A stretch of DNA of 64,000 bases, taken from contig QANZ01042174.1 in assembly GCA_003254925.1 (NCBI GenBank), forward strand, positions 186,001 through 250,000, given 5' to 3'. Source of the stretch: Chamaecrista fasciculata (lineage: Eukaryota > Streptophyta > Magnoliopsida > Fabales > Fabaceae). Position 1 is the stretch's first letter. Each line of letters opens with the position of its first letter. Positions 35,966-47,742 of the stretch are shown in pieces. Position numbers and translations under genes: made by a program. The notes beneath the pieces are model-generated. The model ran no database searches, had not been told where the DNA came from, and was given only the letters and a program-made list of their open reading frames with translations.

Positions 35966-36420
35966 ATATACAAGAAAAGAAGGCTTTGATCAAGAACCTA
36001 GCTTGCTAATTAAAGAGGGCAGAAATATAATTGTGGGTGTTGAATTCTAGTTTTGAGATTGTGTGTTTCGGTGGGTATTTATATTATGTTTATGTGTGTG
36101 TGAGTGATTCAGGAGGTCTCCTAGTTTCATTATAGCTAGGGGCAAACACTTTTAATATTGCGGTGTGCCAAATGTTTTGGTGGTAAAACTTTGAACTTAA
36201 AGTTACTTTTTTCTTCTTGTTTAATAGAATACGGCTTGCCAAAATGTTAGTGTTGAAAGTGAATTTTAAGATTAATGATAGATTGATGTTAATATTATGA
36301 CATTTGGGACAGGAATGGATCTGATCTTATCTAATTTGATAACATCCATTATATTGATTTATTGTAAGTATATTACTTATGGTGGGCACCTCCCTTTATA
36401 TCCCTATCTATATGGGTTCT
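35966..36420. other. Upstream region of the PLP-enzyme gene
   Basis: No other gene is seen. The sequence just above 35966 is probable 5' UTR and promoter of the minus-strand gene. A phrase 'tatttatattatgtttatg' near 36078 might hold a TATA-like signal but is not decisive. Confidence 0.3.
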
Positions 36421-36580
36421 TCTAACATGTGCCCTAAGAGCACATGTTAAGGCTTATTTTGATTGGTCAAAAGAGTTTTTCAAACATTAAAAATTATAAA
36501 TTTTCGTAAATTTCAAAATATGAGATACTCTACTAACCAATTAAAAGAAACCTTAAAATGTGCCTTAGGCACATGTTAGA
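36421..36580. mobile_element. Short inverted-repeat MITE
   Basis: The left end TCTAACATGTGCCCTAAG and the reverse complement of the right end (TCTAACATGTGCCTAAGG) pair over about 45 bp with mismatches. The interior ('gattggtcaaaagag', 'caaacattaaaaatta') recurs in opposite orientation at about 25448-25612. No clear target-site duplication was seen, so the superfamily is left open. Confidence 0.6.
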
Positions 36581-36926
36581 TAAATCTTATTTATATTGAG
36601 GAAAATTTTAAATCTTTGTACAGTGGGCCACAGTTTATTGTCTGAAATTTCCACAGAAAGATGATGTAATATTATATTCTTTTCGGTCAATATATTATAT
36701 TCTGTTTTGCTCTTTTCCGTTTATTATAGAATGGGATTTGAGCAATAAGCAAGAATGAAGAAAGTCAGAAACTTCTGTTTCACCCACAATTTTCTTTTTC
36801 CTTTTTCCCTTTTAACTTTTCAGTATTACGACGGGCCCAAAAGCCCACAAGTTTTATTGTTCTAATTATTATTATATATGACAATTTGACCCACAGAAAT
36901 CTGAGCCCATTCAAGTTGCTCGTTTC

Positions 36927-37391
36927 TCATTTAATCCAAAAAACTAAAGAATGCAAAGTTATAACTATTTTCAAAACTATTTGAACAAAAAATATCCAAC
37001 AGACAATTATTTTTTGGTACGAGGGAATGAATATATTGAACAAACAAAAGGTCCAGATGAGAACAATAAAACAACCATTACAATGAACTAATGCCTTTTC
37101 CAGTTTTCCTACACTACGTGGAGCATCAACCCCCAAGCTATGAGCAAAGAGATCCAAAAACAAAAGAGAAGGCAACAAATTAACAGCTAACAAACAGAAA
37201 CAGACAACCATATCAACACAACCAACATTTTTGGCAACCATCAAACCAAAATAAATGCCCCACAACTCGATCTGCCACCAAACTAGTTCCCAAGAACCAA
37301 GGTTGTTCCTAATAATACCATCCGTGTTTAGCTTGAGCCTTGAGCCAATGATCTTCAGGAGGATCTCAATAGGGGGGGTTTGATTTCTCAT
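36927..37391 (-). pseudogene. LINE remnant, RNase H region
   Basis: A minus-strand frame includes RLKLNTDGIIRNNLGSWELV and IELWGIYFGLMVAKNVG. These match the RNase H domain at the 3' end of plant non-LTR retrotransposons (the Asp in NTDG and the Glu in ELWG are metal-binding positions). The frame soon loses similarity and the element has no reverse transcriptase beside it. It is a dead fragment. Confidence 0.6.
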
Positions 37392-37486
37392 GACAGAACC
37401 AGCAAGGAAATGCCATTCAGTGCATTATAGTTCTAACTTGAACATTATAATAATCATAATTATATACATTTTGGCCAAAAAAAAGG

Positions 37487-37971
37487 GGTCAAAGTTCATT
37501 TTGTTCCTAAATGTATGTTCTAATATTCATTTTGGTCCATTATGTTTCAAATTGTTCAAATTGATCCTAAATATTGGCAAAATGTTTCATTTTGGTCCAA
37601 ATTATTGAATATGACTTGTTTCAAGTTCAAAAGTAATGAGTTTAGAGCTACATATTGTTCTCAAATAGTACTTTCTCTATCTAGTTGAGATCGTCAGCAA
37701 ACGAGGTGAAATCAGTCCTAAAAGTAGACTACTCGTTTCATGATCAAACAAGCAAAGTTGATCATATATCTCTCGTTTCAAATTCGAATGTGACAAATTC
37801 AGAGCTACGAGTTCCTCTTAACAAGTCTTTTGAACTAGAAATGAGAGACGAGAGAAATATGACCAAAATGAAACATTTTACTAACATTTAGGACTAATTT
37901 GAACGTTTTGTAACATAATGGACCAAAATGAACATTAGGGCATACATTTAGCACCAAAATAAACCTTTAAC
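37487..37971. mobile_element. Phased inverted-repeat element (copy 1 of a pair)
   Basis: The left arm starts 'ggtcaaagttcattttgttc' and the right arm ends 'caccaaaataaaccttta'. Units with 'attttggtcc' are spaced about 30-31 bp. The interior has 'gagatcgtcagcaaacgagg' and 'cgtttcatgatcaaacaagc'. The element at 47201-47742 is a copy in the opposite orientation. Flanks are A-rich, so the target-site duplication cannot be read securely. It sits between two LINE remnants. Confidence 0.65.
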
Positions 37972-38010
37972 AAAAAAATCATAATTATATACATGGTTAT
38001 AGATACAACA

Positions 38011-38625
38011 CCATAATTATATACCTGGGTATGGAGAGGTATACGTAACTCCCTTTCAATCATTGAAAGTAGGCTTTCGTGGCAGGTTGGAGATGGCGCC
38101 AATATTGATATCACCAGTAAATATTGGGTGTTCCCTTGGGATGGAGATCCGGGCATCTACAAAGTTCAAGACCTCATTGAGAACCATGAATGGAACCACA
38201 TCAAATTGGAAGAGTTGTATCCTTGGCACCAACTGATCCAAATTAAGGATATCCCTATCCCTCTAACTCAATCCCAGGACTCACTCATTTGGCAAGGTGC
38301 AAATTCAGGAAAATACACCCCGTCCACTGGGTACAAAATTCTCAATCAGGAAAGAGAAAGGATTGAAATTCCTGTGCACAACATCAATTGGACTCTCTTT
38401 TGGAAGCTCCACTTGCCTAGGAAAATACTCCTGTTCATCTGGAAGCTTATCAATAGCGCCTTACCAGTGGGTGACATTCTTCGAGCACACCATCTTGACA
38501 ATGATATAACTTGCGTTTTCTGCCAAGACGCACTCGAAACAGTTGATCATCTCTTCATGCAATGTCATTTTGCCAGAGCGGTTTGGTTTGGGTCCCCCTT
38601 CAGTTTTGTTTTTATNTTTTTAATT
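38011..38625 (+). pseudogene. LINE remnant, reverse-transcriptase C-terminal zinc-binding (zf-RVT) region
   Basis: From 38032 the plus strand reads WRGIRNSLSIIESRLSWQVG, then PRKILLFIWKLINSALPVGD, CVFCQDALETVDHLFMQCHF and ARAVWFGSPF. This is the zf-RVT region that follows reverse transcriptase in plant LINEs. The frame is open for about 600 bp, so this insertion is younger than the RNase H remnant next to it. It stops at an ambiguous base (N, 38616) in a T run, after which similarity ends. That may be a real truncation or an assembly join. Confidence 0.8.
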
Positions 38626-38639
38626 TCACAAGAAATATA

Positions 38640-40567
38640 AAGAATGAAAATGTGAAAGGTCCAATTCCCTCTATACGCCAAGAGAAAACTCCTTTCTTTA
38701 TCTGAATGTATATATGTAATGTTGATGTTGGAGTAAGATGCTATGCTATGCCACATAAAGTTGGAATAAAAGGTGGATTTGGTTGCAGAATATAGTAAAA
38801 ACTAGGGTCCCCTATTGTTATGTTCCTTCTCAAGGACTGAACGTGTTTGAGGCCACCGTTTTTTAAAATATCAATCACTTACAAGATTTTGAATCCGGAT
38901 TTAAATCGTCAATTGGCAACCATATCAATCTCAATTTGACGTCTAACCCTAACATTAGTTCTAAAGGGCCATCATGAGTGCCGTCTAATTTATCTGAAGA
39001 GTTTGATTTAGGGGTAATTGTGACAAAGACTGATCTACCAGATAGATTTCAATATTATTATAGTCTAAATTTTATCCAACTATTTAAACATTGAATTGAA
39101 ATTATGTGGCTCAGAACTCACCCACTTGGCATGATGTTAATAACACGTAGGCATCAAAACGAGCTTTTTTCTTCAAAGGATCAAAAGGGGAGTGTGCTGT
39201 GATGCTTGAGCAAGAAATTGCTACGAACTTGCCCAACAATTTGACGATTACGCAGTTTACAAAAAACTAATGAATAAACAAGACTAGTTGACCCAAAAAA
39301 AAAAAAGAAACAAACCTAGTGGTCTAGTGAAAGGACTAAGAAAGAAAGAATCAACTCCCTAGCTAGCCCAAAGATGAGAAGAAAGAGCTGGGATAACAGT
39401 AGCAAGTATTTATATTGCGTGGGTTAACAAATGAAAATAGATCATCTAGAGTTTCTTTCTCTGCATTTCTTGTAGAGTTGAAGAGATAAAGGAAGAGAAA
39501 ATAAGAAAGAGAAAGAGAAAATGTGAATCTTATATATTTTTATTTCATGCCATGTGGCAACTTTGTGATGCATCGACGGAAAATCCAAAGTGCGCATAAT
39601 CATCAATTTGATCGAAACTAAGCAAAAATAGATTCTATAATCATAATATTCCACATGGAACCGCTTTGTGTTTAAGAATCAGTTTTGTCCATAAATTATC
39701 ATATGTACCTGAAAATAAGACCTTGAGTACTTAAAAGGGGATACTACAAGGTATGGCAACCTTGTAAGAAGTTCCATTTAAATATTCATTTCTCAATTGT
39801 CTCTTCTCCAATGTCACTTATTTTAGAGGATAACCTCGTTCTTTCTATCATCATTTCAGATGGTAACAAGATATGTATGGAAGATGCTACTGCAATCAAA
39901 AATGGTGAGTGAAACAGACCTGTATTTCAGACGTTCAATGATAGAGTAGATGGATACAAATGCAAATACAATCCTGCCAAGTTACAATGCATTTAATACA
40001 GTCACTCAAGGGCGATTCTTTTGAAGTATATGTTCTTATTGAATAGTGAATTTTTTATGTCACAAGGTAGATCATGAAAATCTCATGATATGTGAAGTGT
40101 GAATTTTTAATATCACACGCATGAAGATTTAAATTAATCATATAGCAGGAAGCTCAAACTCTTCAACCTTTACAAGGCAAAATCCAATGCGGTATTGACA
40201 TGCTTTCAGATCAGATCAATATGGTATTGACATGCTTTCGATCAATAATAGTTAAAAGCAGGCACCCAGAATGAAATAAAAAATGCATCAATATGTAAAC
40301 CGATTGAAAAATAAAGAAATGATAATCGAAATTAACATCCATAGCCCAGAACAAGTGACAATGGCACAAATCAACATTAAATATGAAATATAAGATGGAG
40401 TGAACACCAGTAATGTACTACAATGGGTTCCTTACCAAGTGATACCTAAATCTAGAGAAATGAAGACAAAAAACATCATAGCCCTTAAGCATTGTTCGTG
40501 CCCAAAAATAAACTAAAATAAGCTCTAATCAATTGAAATTGAAAAGGGAAAAACAGAGGCAAGCACC
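38640..40567. other. AT-rich spacer
   Basis: No protein domain or confident element is recognised over about 1.9 kb. A duplicated phrase 'ggtattgacatgctttc' occurs near 40192 and 40222. The right part abuts the 3' end of the eL39 gene. Confidence 0.4.
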
Positions 40568-40923
40568 TCAAAATCCAAGCTTCGTGCGACGCCAATGGCG
40601 GCGCTTGGCATTGTACCTGGAAGAGGCAAAAGAGTAAGAAATAGAGAATCAGAAAAAGAAGAAGAAGAAGAAAAGAATGAGAGAACCTGATGGTGTTGTC
40701 AGTCCTCATGCGGATCCAGTAAGGGATGGGTCTGTTCTGCCTCATCTTCTTCGCTAACTTCTTCTTGATTCTGAAGGTCTTGTGGGAAGGCTGAAATAAC
40801 AACAATAAACAACATATCAATTAATCAATCGATCATGGTGAACAAGAAAACAAACCCTAAATCAACTGAATCGGAGAGTGATAAGAATAGTATAAGTTGA
40901 TACAGAGTAATGGGGAATACCAT
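40568..40923 (-). CDS. RPL39: 60S ribosomal protein eL39
   Basis: Three exons (minus): 40921-40923 (only the ATG), 40687-40790 and 40568-40616. Together they encode exactly 51 aa, the universal length of eL39. The protein starts [16 protein letters not shown], contains [17 protein letters not shown] and ends [11 protein letters not shown]. eL39 lines the peptide exit tunnel of the large cytosolic ribosomal subunit. The start codon stands alone in its exon and is followed at once by GTATTC, so ordinary gene finders may miss it. AAACCCTA telo-boxes upstream fit a ribosomal protein promoter. Confidence 0.97.
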
Positions 40924-40985
40924 TTTCGATTCGTCTCTTTGGAGTTCGACTGCGACACAGAGCACAACGAGCCCTCCCCCAAAAC

Positions 40986-41016
40986 AAACCCTATCTTTTA
41001 TAATAAAACCCTAAAA
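40986..41016 (-). promoter_or_regulatory. Telo-boxes and TATA box of the eL39 gene
   Basis: Two AAACCCTA telo-boxes lie at 40986-40993 and 41007-41014. Between them, on the minus strand, is TATAAAAG (40995-41002), about 72-79 bp before the start codon. Telo-boxes near the transcription start are well known in plant ribosomal protein genes and help couple them to cell growth. Confidence 0.6.
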
Positions 41017-42940
41017 CATACATAAATATTAAATACAGAAATAAATAAATAACGCTGGCTCAGGCCAAAAATAAATAAATAACGCTGGCGGACTTTTTTT
41101 TTCTTTTTTTTTTCTTTTTGTGGAATTTGTAATGACTATTATGTTTAGTACTGAACACTTTATTTTAATAGCGTGTCGACGTATCAGATAAGTGTCCCTA
41201 TTTGACATACATACAATTCCCACACGATATTACTTTATCATAACAAATAGAAAATATTTATATATAAATATATTTATGAATTTTTAATTGTTTATATATA
41301 TAAATATATTACCGATAGATATTGTAATTTTTAAAATTTTCATCAAAATTTATGAATTTTTAATTGTTTATATATATAAATATATGTCGTACAATTTTAA
41401 GAATCTGGAGTGTCCATATCGTATCTCGTGTCCGTATCAGTATCCATATTTTATAGGTTAAAACAAAAACATATGATAAAATTGAGGCTAAAGTCTCAAA
41501 TTGATCCCTAATATATATGAGTAGGTTTTAATTTTTTTTTATTTGTTTTAGATTCGTATTTCCATGATGTTTTAAAACAGATTTAAATAAGACTATAATC
41601 TTAGAAGCAAGGTGAATAAAACAAATTTTTACAATTTTTCAGGCCAAAAATTAAAAATAAAAAATAAAACAAATGTTCTTATTTATTTAAAGCTCATCCT
41701 TGTTTACAGTTTTTTTTTTTTGAACATATGGCCGCATATGCTGGGTTCAAAGACACTTGTAGGAAAGGCCAGAGAGTTAGAGTTAAAAGCGCCCAACAAG
41801 CAAAACCAGACGTCCACAGATTTCCTTCAGGGCCCAACTGTACCAAACAAAATTCTATTTTTTTTTGACTAAAGAGGAACAAAAGTTACTATGGGTCAAG
41901 TCATCATTACAATTGGGCTCGCAGTTCAAACTCCTTCTCTGGCCCAACATTATAGTGACTTCAAATTACCTCATCAAAAAAAGACTTCGAAATACAAGTC
42001 ACGTACAGAATTAAACGTTGCAAACCGCGTTAATTCTATTCAAAATGAAACATAAGAGAATGTGCCATTCATTCAATATCCAGAACCTAACCCAACTGGC
42101 TTCATATTGAATTAATATGGCAAGAAACACTATTCCTTAATTAATTTCTTTTTCTCTATAAATCAAGTCACTTGCATAGTTGCATGTCTGGAGTCCTCTC
42201 CTCCTTTTATATATGTCCTGTCCTGGCTTTCCTTAATCATCGCAATCAGTCCAAGTTTTGAAAATATTTGCCCCTTATTTAAAGCAATTCACAGGCTGTC
42301 ATATTCTGCACTTAATTAATAAACCCTTCTATTCCTAGAAAATTGTACTTAGGACAGTAATTGAATATTAGATTTAGACTATACTGCATCCATCCCATTG
42401 CCATTTCCTCTCCACAAGGTCTTGTTATTTCATGCCACGAAATTATTGCATACTTGGTTAATTAACGACCATGGAACCATCTGTTAATTAATTAACTTTT
42501 ATTAATTCTGGTCGAAACCAAGAGTTTATATATATATAATTAATGGGGTATGCATGGTTGTGGGTGTAGTTAGCTTAATTACTTGCAAGTCTTGGCAGTT
42601 TGTAGTTCACACAGTACACAAAGCACGTGCTTCCCCTTGACTAACTGCAGAGGAGACAAACTCTCTCTTCTCCACCACATTCAATCTCTTGTACCTTCCT
42701 TTTAATTAATTACTATATGCCATAGTGGATAAATAGTTACAATTATCTACTCTTTTTCCCTCCTAAGAAAAAAAAAAAAGCAAACCAATACCATTTTTTT
42801 AAAAAATGGACAAATTCATGTCAAGGGGAGACAAAATTTAGGTATCCAATTACTAAACTGGTGAAGTAACATATAACCTAAGAAATAAGAGTGAAGTTCC
42901 TAACTCGTTATCTCAAATCTCATTCTTTTGCATGTACTTA
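41017..42940. other. AT-rich spacer with retroelement tail
   Basis: No gene is seen. The block at 41710-41880 begins with a T run and continues 'gaacatatggccgcatatgc', ending in another T run. This resembles a minus-oriented 3' tail of a non-LTR element. 'taatttttataaatat'-type low complexity fills 41270-41390, where 'ttaattgtttatatatata' is duplicated. Confidence 0.35.
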
Positions 42941-42944
42941 GGCC

Positions 42945-43040
42945 TTTTTGGGATCCCATCCCATTCCATCTCATTTCATTTGATGAAATGAGATTAGATG
43001 ATGAAGTAGTGAAATGAGATGAAATGATGAATTAACGTTT
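42945..43040. repeat. Possible truncated PIF/Harbinger-type MITE end
   Basis: After TTA the sequence reads GGCCTTTTTGGGATCCCATC and then 'catctcatttcatttgatga' with reversed 'gaaatgagat' words. This resembles one end of plant MITEs with 3-bp TTA/TAA targets. A matching right terminus was not found. Confidence 0.3.
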
Positions 43041-44513
43041 GAATGATTTAAGAAAAGACAATATTAAATAAAATGTGAAATTATATAAAAAGGTAGGTAA
43101 TTAATGTTAAGTATTATCTCACCCATTCAACTACACAAATGTCCATTAGCTCAAACTCGATTTAGCGGGTGTAATTAATTTGAATATATAACAACTAGTC
43201 ACTACTTAATTAAAATCTTCAACTATAAAATAGATAGATGAAAACATCTGTGTTAATAACAAAAAAGAAAAAAGAAAAGATAAACTATAATAAAGAAAGA
43301 GACGCAGCTAGTAAAATGGGATGGATGTGTGTTGGACGTGGAGTACGTACAGTACATGTAGCCTTGTGTTTTTTTTAATCACAAAATATTTCTATCCATA
43401 CATTTTATAATTTTTTTTTTGGTGACATACATTTTATAATTTAGATGTAAAACTACTTCAACAAAATGTCCTTTGAACAAAATTTATGAACACAATTTTT
43501 TATTTCTAGAAATGCGATATTCAACTTTTCTACCAGCAACCATATATATATGCATGTTATTAAGAAGTTTTTTTTTGGAGAAAAATGTCAGTGTTATAAA
43601 GCACGTTAGAGGTGGAGGCAAAACAGGAACAAGCACATGGGATATGAAAGTTCAAAGTAGCGTAATATGAGTTCATGATGAGTTAGTGGGCAATATCAAT
43701 GGTATAAATAAAAAAAATTGAAATAGGTGAAAATAATTAAATTAAAGAGGGATATATATGCTCAGTCAAAAAAAAAAGAGGGATATATATGCATGGTATA
43801 TGGTATAGGATTTATAGATAGGCGAAATCCCATGGACTGCGGGGGAATTAAGGAATTGTGATTTGTAGTGAAGATGAAAATATCGCTGTCACATCATCAT
43901 ACTTGAATTACCCTAGCTATATATAGCTCCTAGCTTCATATTTATACTTGCCTAGCAATGAAGAAAACGCGTCGTCATATATGACTAACTTCCAAAATCT
44001 TGTTCATAAAAGTTCTCTTTGACCGTCAACAAGAATTAAAGACCTAATTATTATAAGGAACGAAAAAACTAGAGAGTTGATAATATATATAATTATATAT
44101 AATACATATATCTGTGTATAAAAAATAATATAATACATATATCTAAGTATCTAACAATCTGTCAACCCTCATTTTCCAATCTCCAGCTGTTTCATTCATC
44201 ATCCATGCATGAGTTTATAGGAAACTAGTAATATATATCACAAAGTTATAGAACTAAATATATATATATATAGTATTTGTCAACCCCGCGTCTCATGTTG
44301 TATAAGTTCTCCAAATTATTTTACATCAGAGACAATTTTGTTGTGGATATATCATATATCTGACTAAAAGCTTACGTAAATAGGTGAGGCCGTGAGATAA
44401 TCAAAGAGCGTATTGAAGTTTGAATAGTTGTGTATCAATGAGCTAGAGAGAATTTAATGCCTTTTAATTTTATACAAAAATATTGTACGTATTAAGGAGA
44501 GTTTATAATTTTT
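43041..44513. other. AT-rich spacer
   Basis: No recognisable genes or elements beyond short AT repeats are seen, for example 'aatacatatatct' duplicated near 44101 and 44143. Confidence 0.4.
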
Positions 44514-44683
44514 TTACAAAAGAATGCATCATATGAGATGCATGCTAGTTTATACAATATTTTTTATAATTTTTTCAAATAATAACAGACCGTGATATAC
44601 CCTTACTTTTCTATCTCTTTATATTTGTGAATATAAATATTGTACTTCACCTAGCATGCATCTCATGATGCATTCTTTTGTAA
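44514..44683. mobile_element. Hairpin-forming MITE
   Basis: The left end TTACAAAAGAATGCATCATA continues 'tgagatgcatgctag'. The right end is its reverse complement over about 35 bp, interrupted by one 2-bp gap. 'tacaatattt' is also mirrored further in. The whole 170 bp can fold into one long hairpin. The target-site duplication is not clear. Confidence 0.65.
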
Positions 44684-46170
44684 CCAATGTCAGAAAGTGT
44701 GTGAGATGAGATAAAATTACTTTGGAGGGATAGAAAATAGAATAAGATTGGCAACTAATTATTAAATAATTAATTAATTATGTTTGCTTTAGGTACAAGT
44801 AAAGAATTTCAGGGGTTCTAGAAATCATATTATACATATAGAGTTTGAACAAGGAGATGAAAAGAAGGAAACGAGTGAGAGAAAAAGACAAGTGATGACA
44901 CAGAGGAACGTTGAAATATGCATGCATGTGGGCGTTGCAGTTAGGACTCAACATACAGAAAAAGACACAAAGGTTTTCTCAATTTTTCTGATTTGGTCGA
45001 GAAATCTTCATGTTATAATATATATATATATAGCTATCCCCAAACCACGAATTGAAGCTGACCTTTCTTTATATATGTATATATATAGCTAAGTTCAATG
45101 GATTAATGCATGTGATGAGGCAGAGAGTATAGTGTGTGTGGTGTATGTGAGAGAATTCATGTACTCAAAGCCAAACAAACCATGGGTAGTTTAGGTTATT
45201 GCTCTCATCACCCATGTTATGTTTTGGAGTGATCTGGACCCACTTCACGCGTATGTATTGGTGGACCCTCTTTTAATATATAAATCTTTATTCATTACAG
45301 TTATAAATAGATATATTTATATAATTAGATGAGTGTGGTATGATCTAATGGTTTCTCACTTAATCATTTAACTAAGTGGTGAGGGATCCAATTTCATTTT
45401 TGTGTATAAAATGTATTTTGTGGTCAACCGTTTACTTTTAATGAAAGACTCACAACGAAAAAATTAATCACGATTTTCGACAATGAATACCTATAAAAAA
45501 AAAAAAGATATATCTATATGACTATATATATATTTCACTTTCTTGACCTTTCCGTCTGATGTTGCCTCTTGCATGCGTAAACCCGGCCTCCCTCCCCAAA
45601 AGAAACAAGAAATAATTTTACTTTGATTGAAGATAAAATTAATAATTAATAAGATCAAGATGTAGAGATAGAGACATAGATAGATCGATAGATTTAAGAT
45701 AGGGATATATGTAAAGTCCCAAAGATCTCTTGATTGATTATTAGTTATTACAAATACACATGCTACTTGTCTCCCTTCTTCTATTCTTTTTTCCTTTCAA
45801 ATTTTCACCTATACATTTCACACGATTTTCTTTTTCTGTCAACAACAAAAGGGATTCAGTTTTACCCTTCACATATTCACTCTTTCTTTAGATAAACTCG
45901 TTAAGAAAAAAAAAAAAGTTAAGGACCAAATTAGACATTCATTTTCTCTTTTCCCATCATCATACATAACGCATAGCCTTCCGTTAAAAGTGATAGGTGT
46001 TTGTTGACCATCCGATTATGTTGGTGACAATTGGCATTCAAGAAGCAGTACCCTTCGTTATTTTCTTCTTGAAAATAATATATATATCCTCTGAAGTATT
46101 TAGGAGTGATTATAATGCTATCTAAAAAAGCTTAACTCACTCAACAAAAAAAAAAACTCTCAAAGGAAAT
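44684..46170. other. AT-rich spacer
   Basis: No gene or definite element is seen. Several TA and TAGA runs are present, for example around 45018-45090 and 45668-45690. Confidence 0.4.
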
Positions 46171-46171
46171 T

Positions 46172-46432
46172 GGTTATTAGTTATAGAGTTAAAAAACTTT
46201 TTAATCAAGCAATCTTAGACACGCCCCCTCACGCCCAACCATAGGAGCGTGAAAGCCAACGAGTTATTCTTAGAGTAGCACACAGTAAGGTTTATCCATC
46301 TCAGATGCTTAAATCTGGGCTCTAATACTATGTAGAAGGTCTAACTCTCCCCAAAAGAGTTCTCCAAGGGGGAGGATTGCCTCATTATATATATAGAGTT
46401 AGAAAATCTTTTAACCAAGTAATGTAGGACTT
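46172..46432 (-). mobile_element. Degenerate TRIM-like retroelement
   Basis: Two direct repeats of about 38 bp, 'atagagttaaaaaactttt' (from about 46175) and 'atagagttagaaaatcttt' (from about 46392), bracket the segment. Read on the minus strand, 'tagtattagagcc' near 46317-46330 resembles the TGGTATCAGAGC primer-binding-site phrase of plant LTR elements that use initiator Met-tRNA. The phrase 'acacgccccctcacgcccaa' is also common in such elements. The boundaries are uncertain. Confidence 0.4.
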
Positions 46433-47200
46433 CAACATGCTCATTCGGTGTATTTTAAAATTATGTCCCAGGAATAAATAAGAAGAAATCTTATTCATAA
46501 TTTATCGTACTTGTAGCGGTAATAGTAAGCATTATATAAATATATATTTTTTTATTTTGAAAAAATATAAAATTGTAAGGATTACATATTAAATATTTTA
46601 TATATATTGAAGTAATTTAATTCTATATTCATTTTTATAATTTATCTTTTTACTTTTTATATAAAAAAGATTAATGAAGATATATTTTATTTTTATAAAA
46701 ATATTATCATGTAGTATGAATTTGTCTACGCTTAATTACCTAAAAACAATTATTTTAAAATGTACCAGAGTATGAATTTGATTATAGGTAAAGTAATTGA
46801 CTATTCATAAACTCTGATTATAGAGATTAATATATTTGAATTTAAGAACATATATAGATCGTCATATCATATTTATATCTACTTATGATCATTTATAAGT
46901 ACATCTTTCCACAGTATCTATCCGATTTTGTTTTTTTTCTGAATTTCATAAAAACTTTATTCAATTAAATCTAATGAAAGCTATGATCGGTTTTATTAAA
47001 AATGAGAAGGTATTTTGTTTTGGCACATGCCACATGGGACAGATCACAGACGAGAATTGTTTAACAGATAACAGAGCTCTTTCCTGTAACTCCTGAAACA
47101 GGGCATGCCGCTTAATTTTCAGCATTAACAAGGAAAGAAGAAACAAAACAAGTTTTAATTTGTTTAATGTTTATATCACTATTAGCCCATAATTTAAGTT
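46433..47200. other. AT-rich spacer
   Basis: No gene is recognised. The block at about 46930-47150 begins with a T run and may be a tail of a retroelement. Confidence 0.35.
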
Positions 47201-47742
47201 GGTCAAAGGGTTATTTTGGTCCTAAATGTATGCCCTAATGTTCATTTTTATCCATTATGTTTTAAAATGTTTAAATTGGTCTTAAATGTTGACAAAATGT
47301 TTCATTTTGATCCTAAATATTGGTAAAATGTTTCATTTTGGTCTCATATTATTGAATTTGGTCATATTTCTCTCGTTTCTCATTTCAAGTTCAAAGGACA
47401 TGTTAAGAGAAACTCGTAGCTCTGAATCCGTCGCATTCGAATTTGAAACGAGAGAGATATGATCAACTTTATTTGTTTGACCATGAAACGAGCAGTCTAC
47501 TTTTAGGATCGATTTGACCTTATTTGTTGACAGCCCCAATTAGATATAGAAAATACTCTTTGAGAATAATATATAGTTCTAAAGTCATCACATGTGAACT
47601 TGAAACGAGCCATGCATATTCAATAATTTGGACCAAAATGAGATATTTTGCCAACATTTAGGACCAATTTGAACATTTTAAAATATAATGGACAAAAATG
47701 AACATTATGGCATACATTTAGGACCAAAATGAACCTTTAACC
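47201..47742. mobile_element. Phased inverted-repeat MULE-like element with 9-bp TSD (copy 2)
   Basis: The 9-bp word ATTTAAGTT lies on both sides (47192-47200 and 47743-47751). The left arm begins GGTCAAAGGGTTATTTTGGT and the right arm ends 'aaaatgaacctttaacc', its reverse complement with mismatches. Units with 'attttggtcc' step at 31, 30, 30 and 31 bp. The interior matches 37487-37971 in reverse orientation. No transposase is encoded, so it depended on a helper. Confidence 0.82.

Noticed and set aside
41006-41016. Interstitial telomeric repeat (AAACCCTAAAA)
   Set aside because: There are only single units beside a TATA box upstream of a ribosomal protein gene, so telo-box is the better reading.
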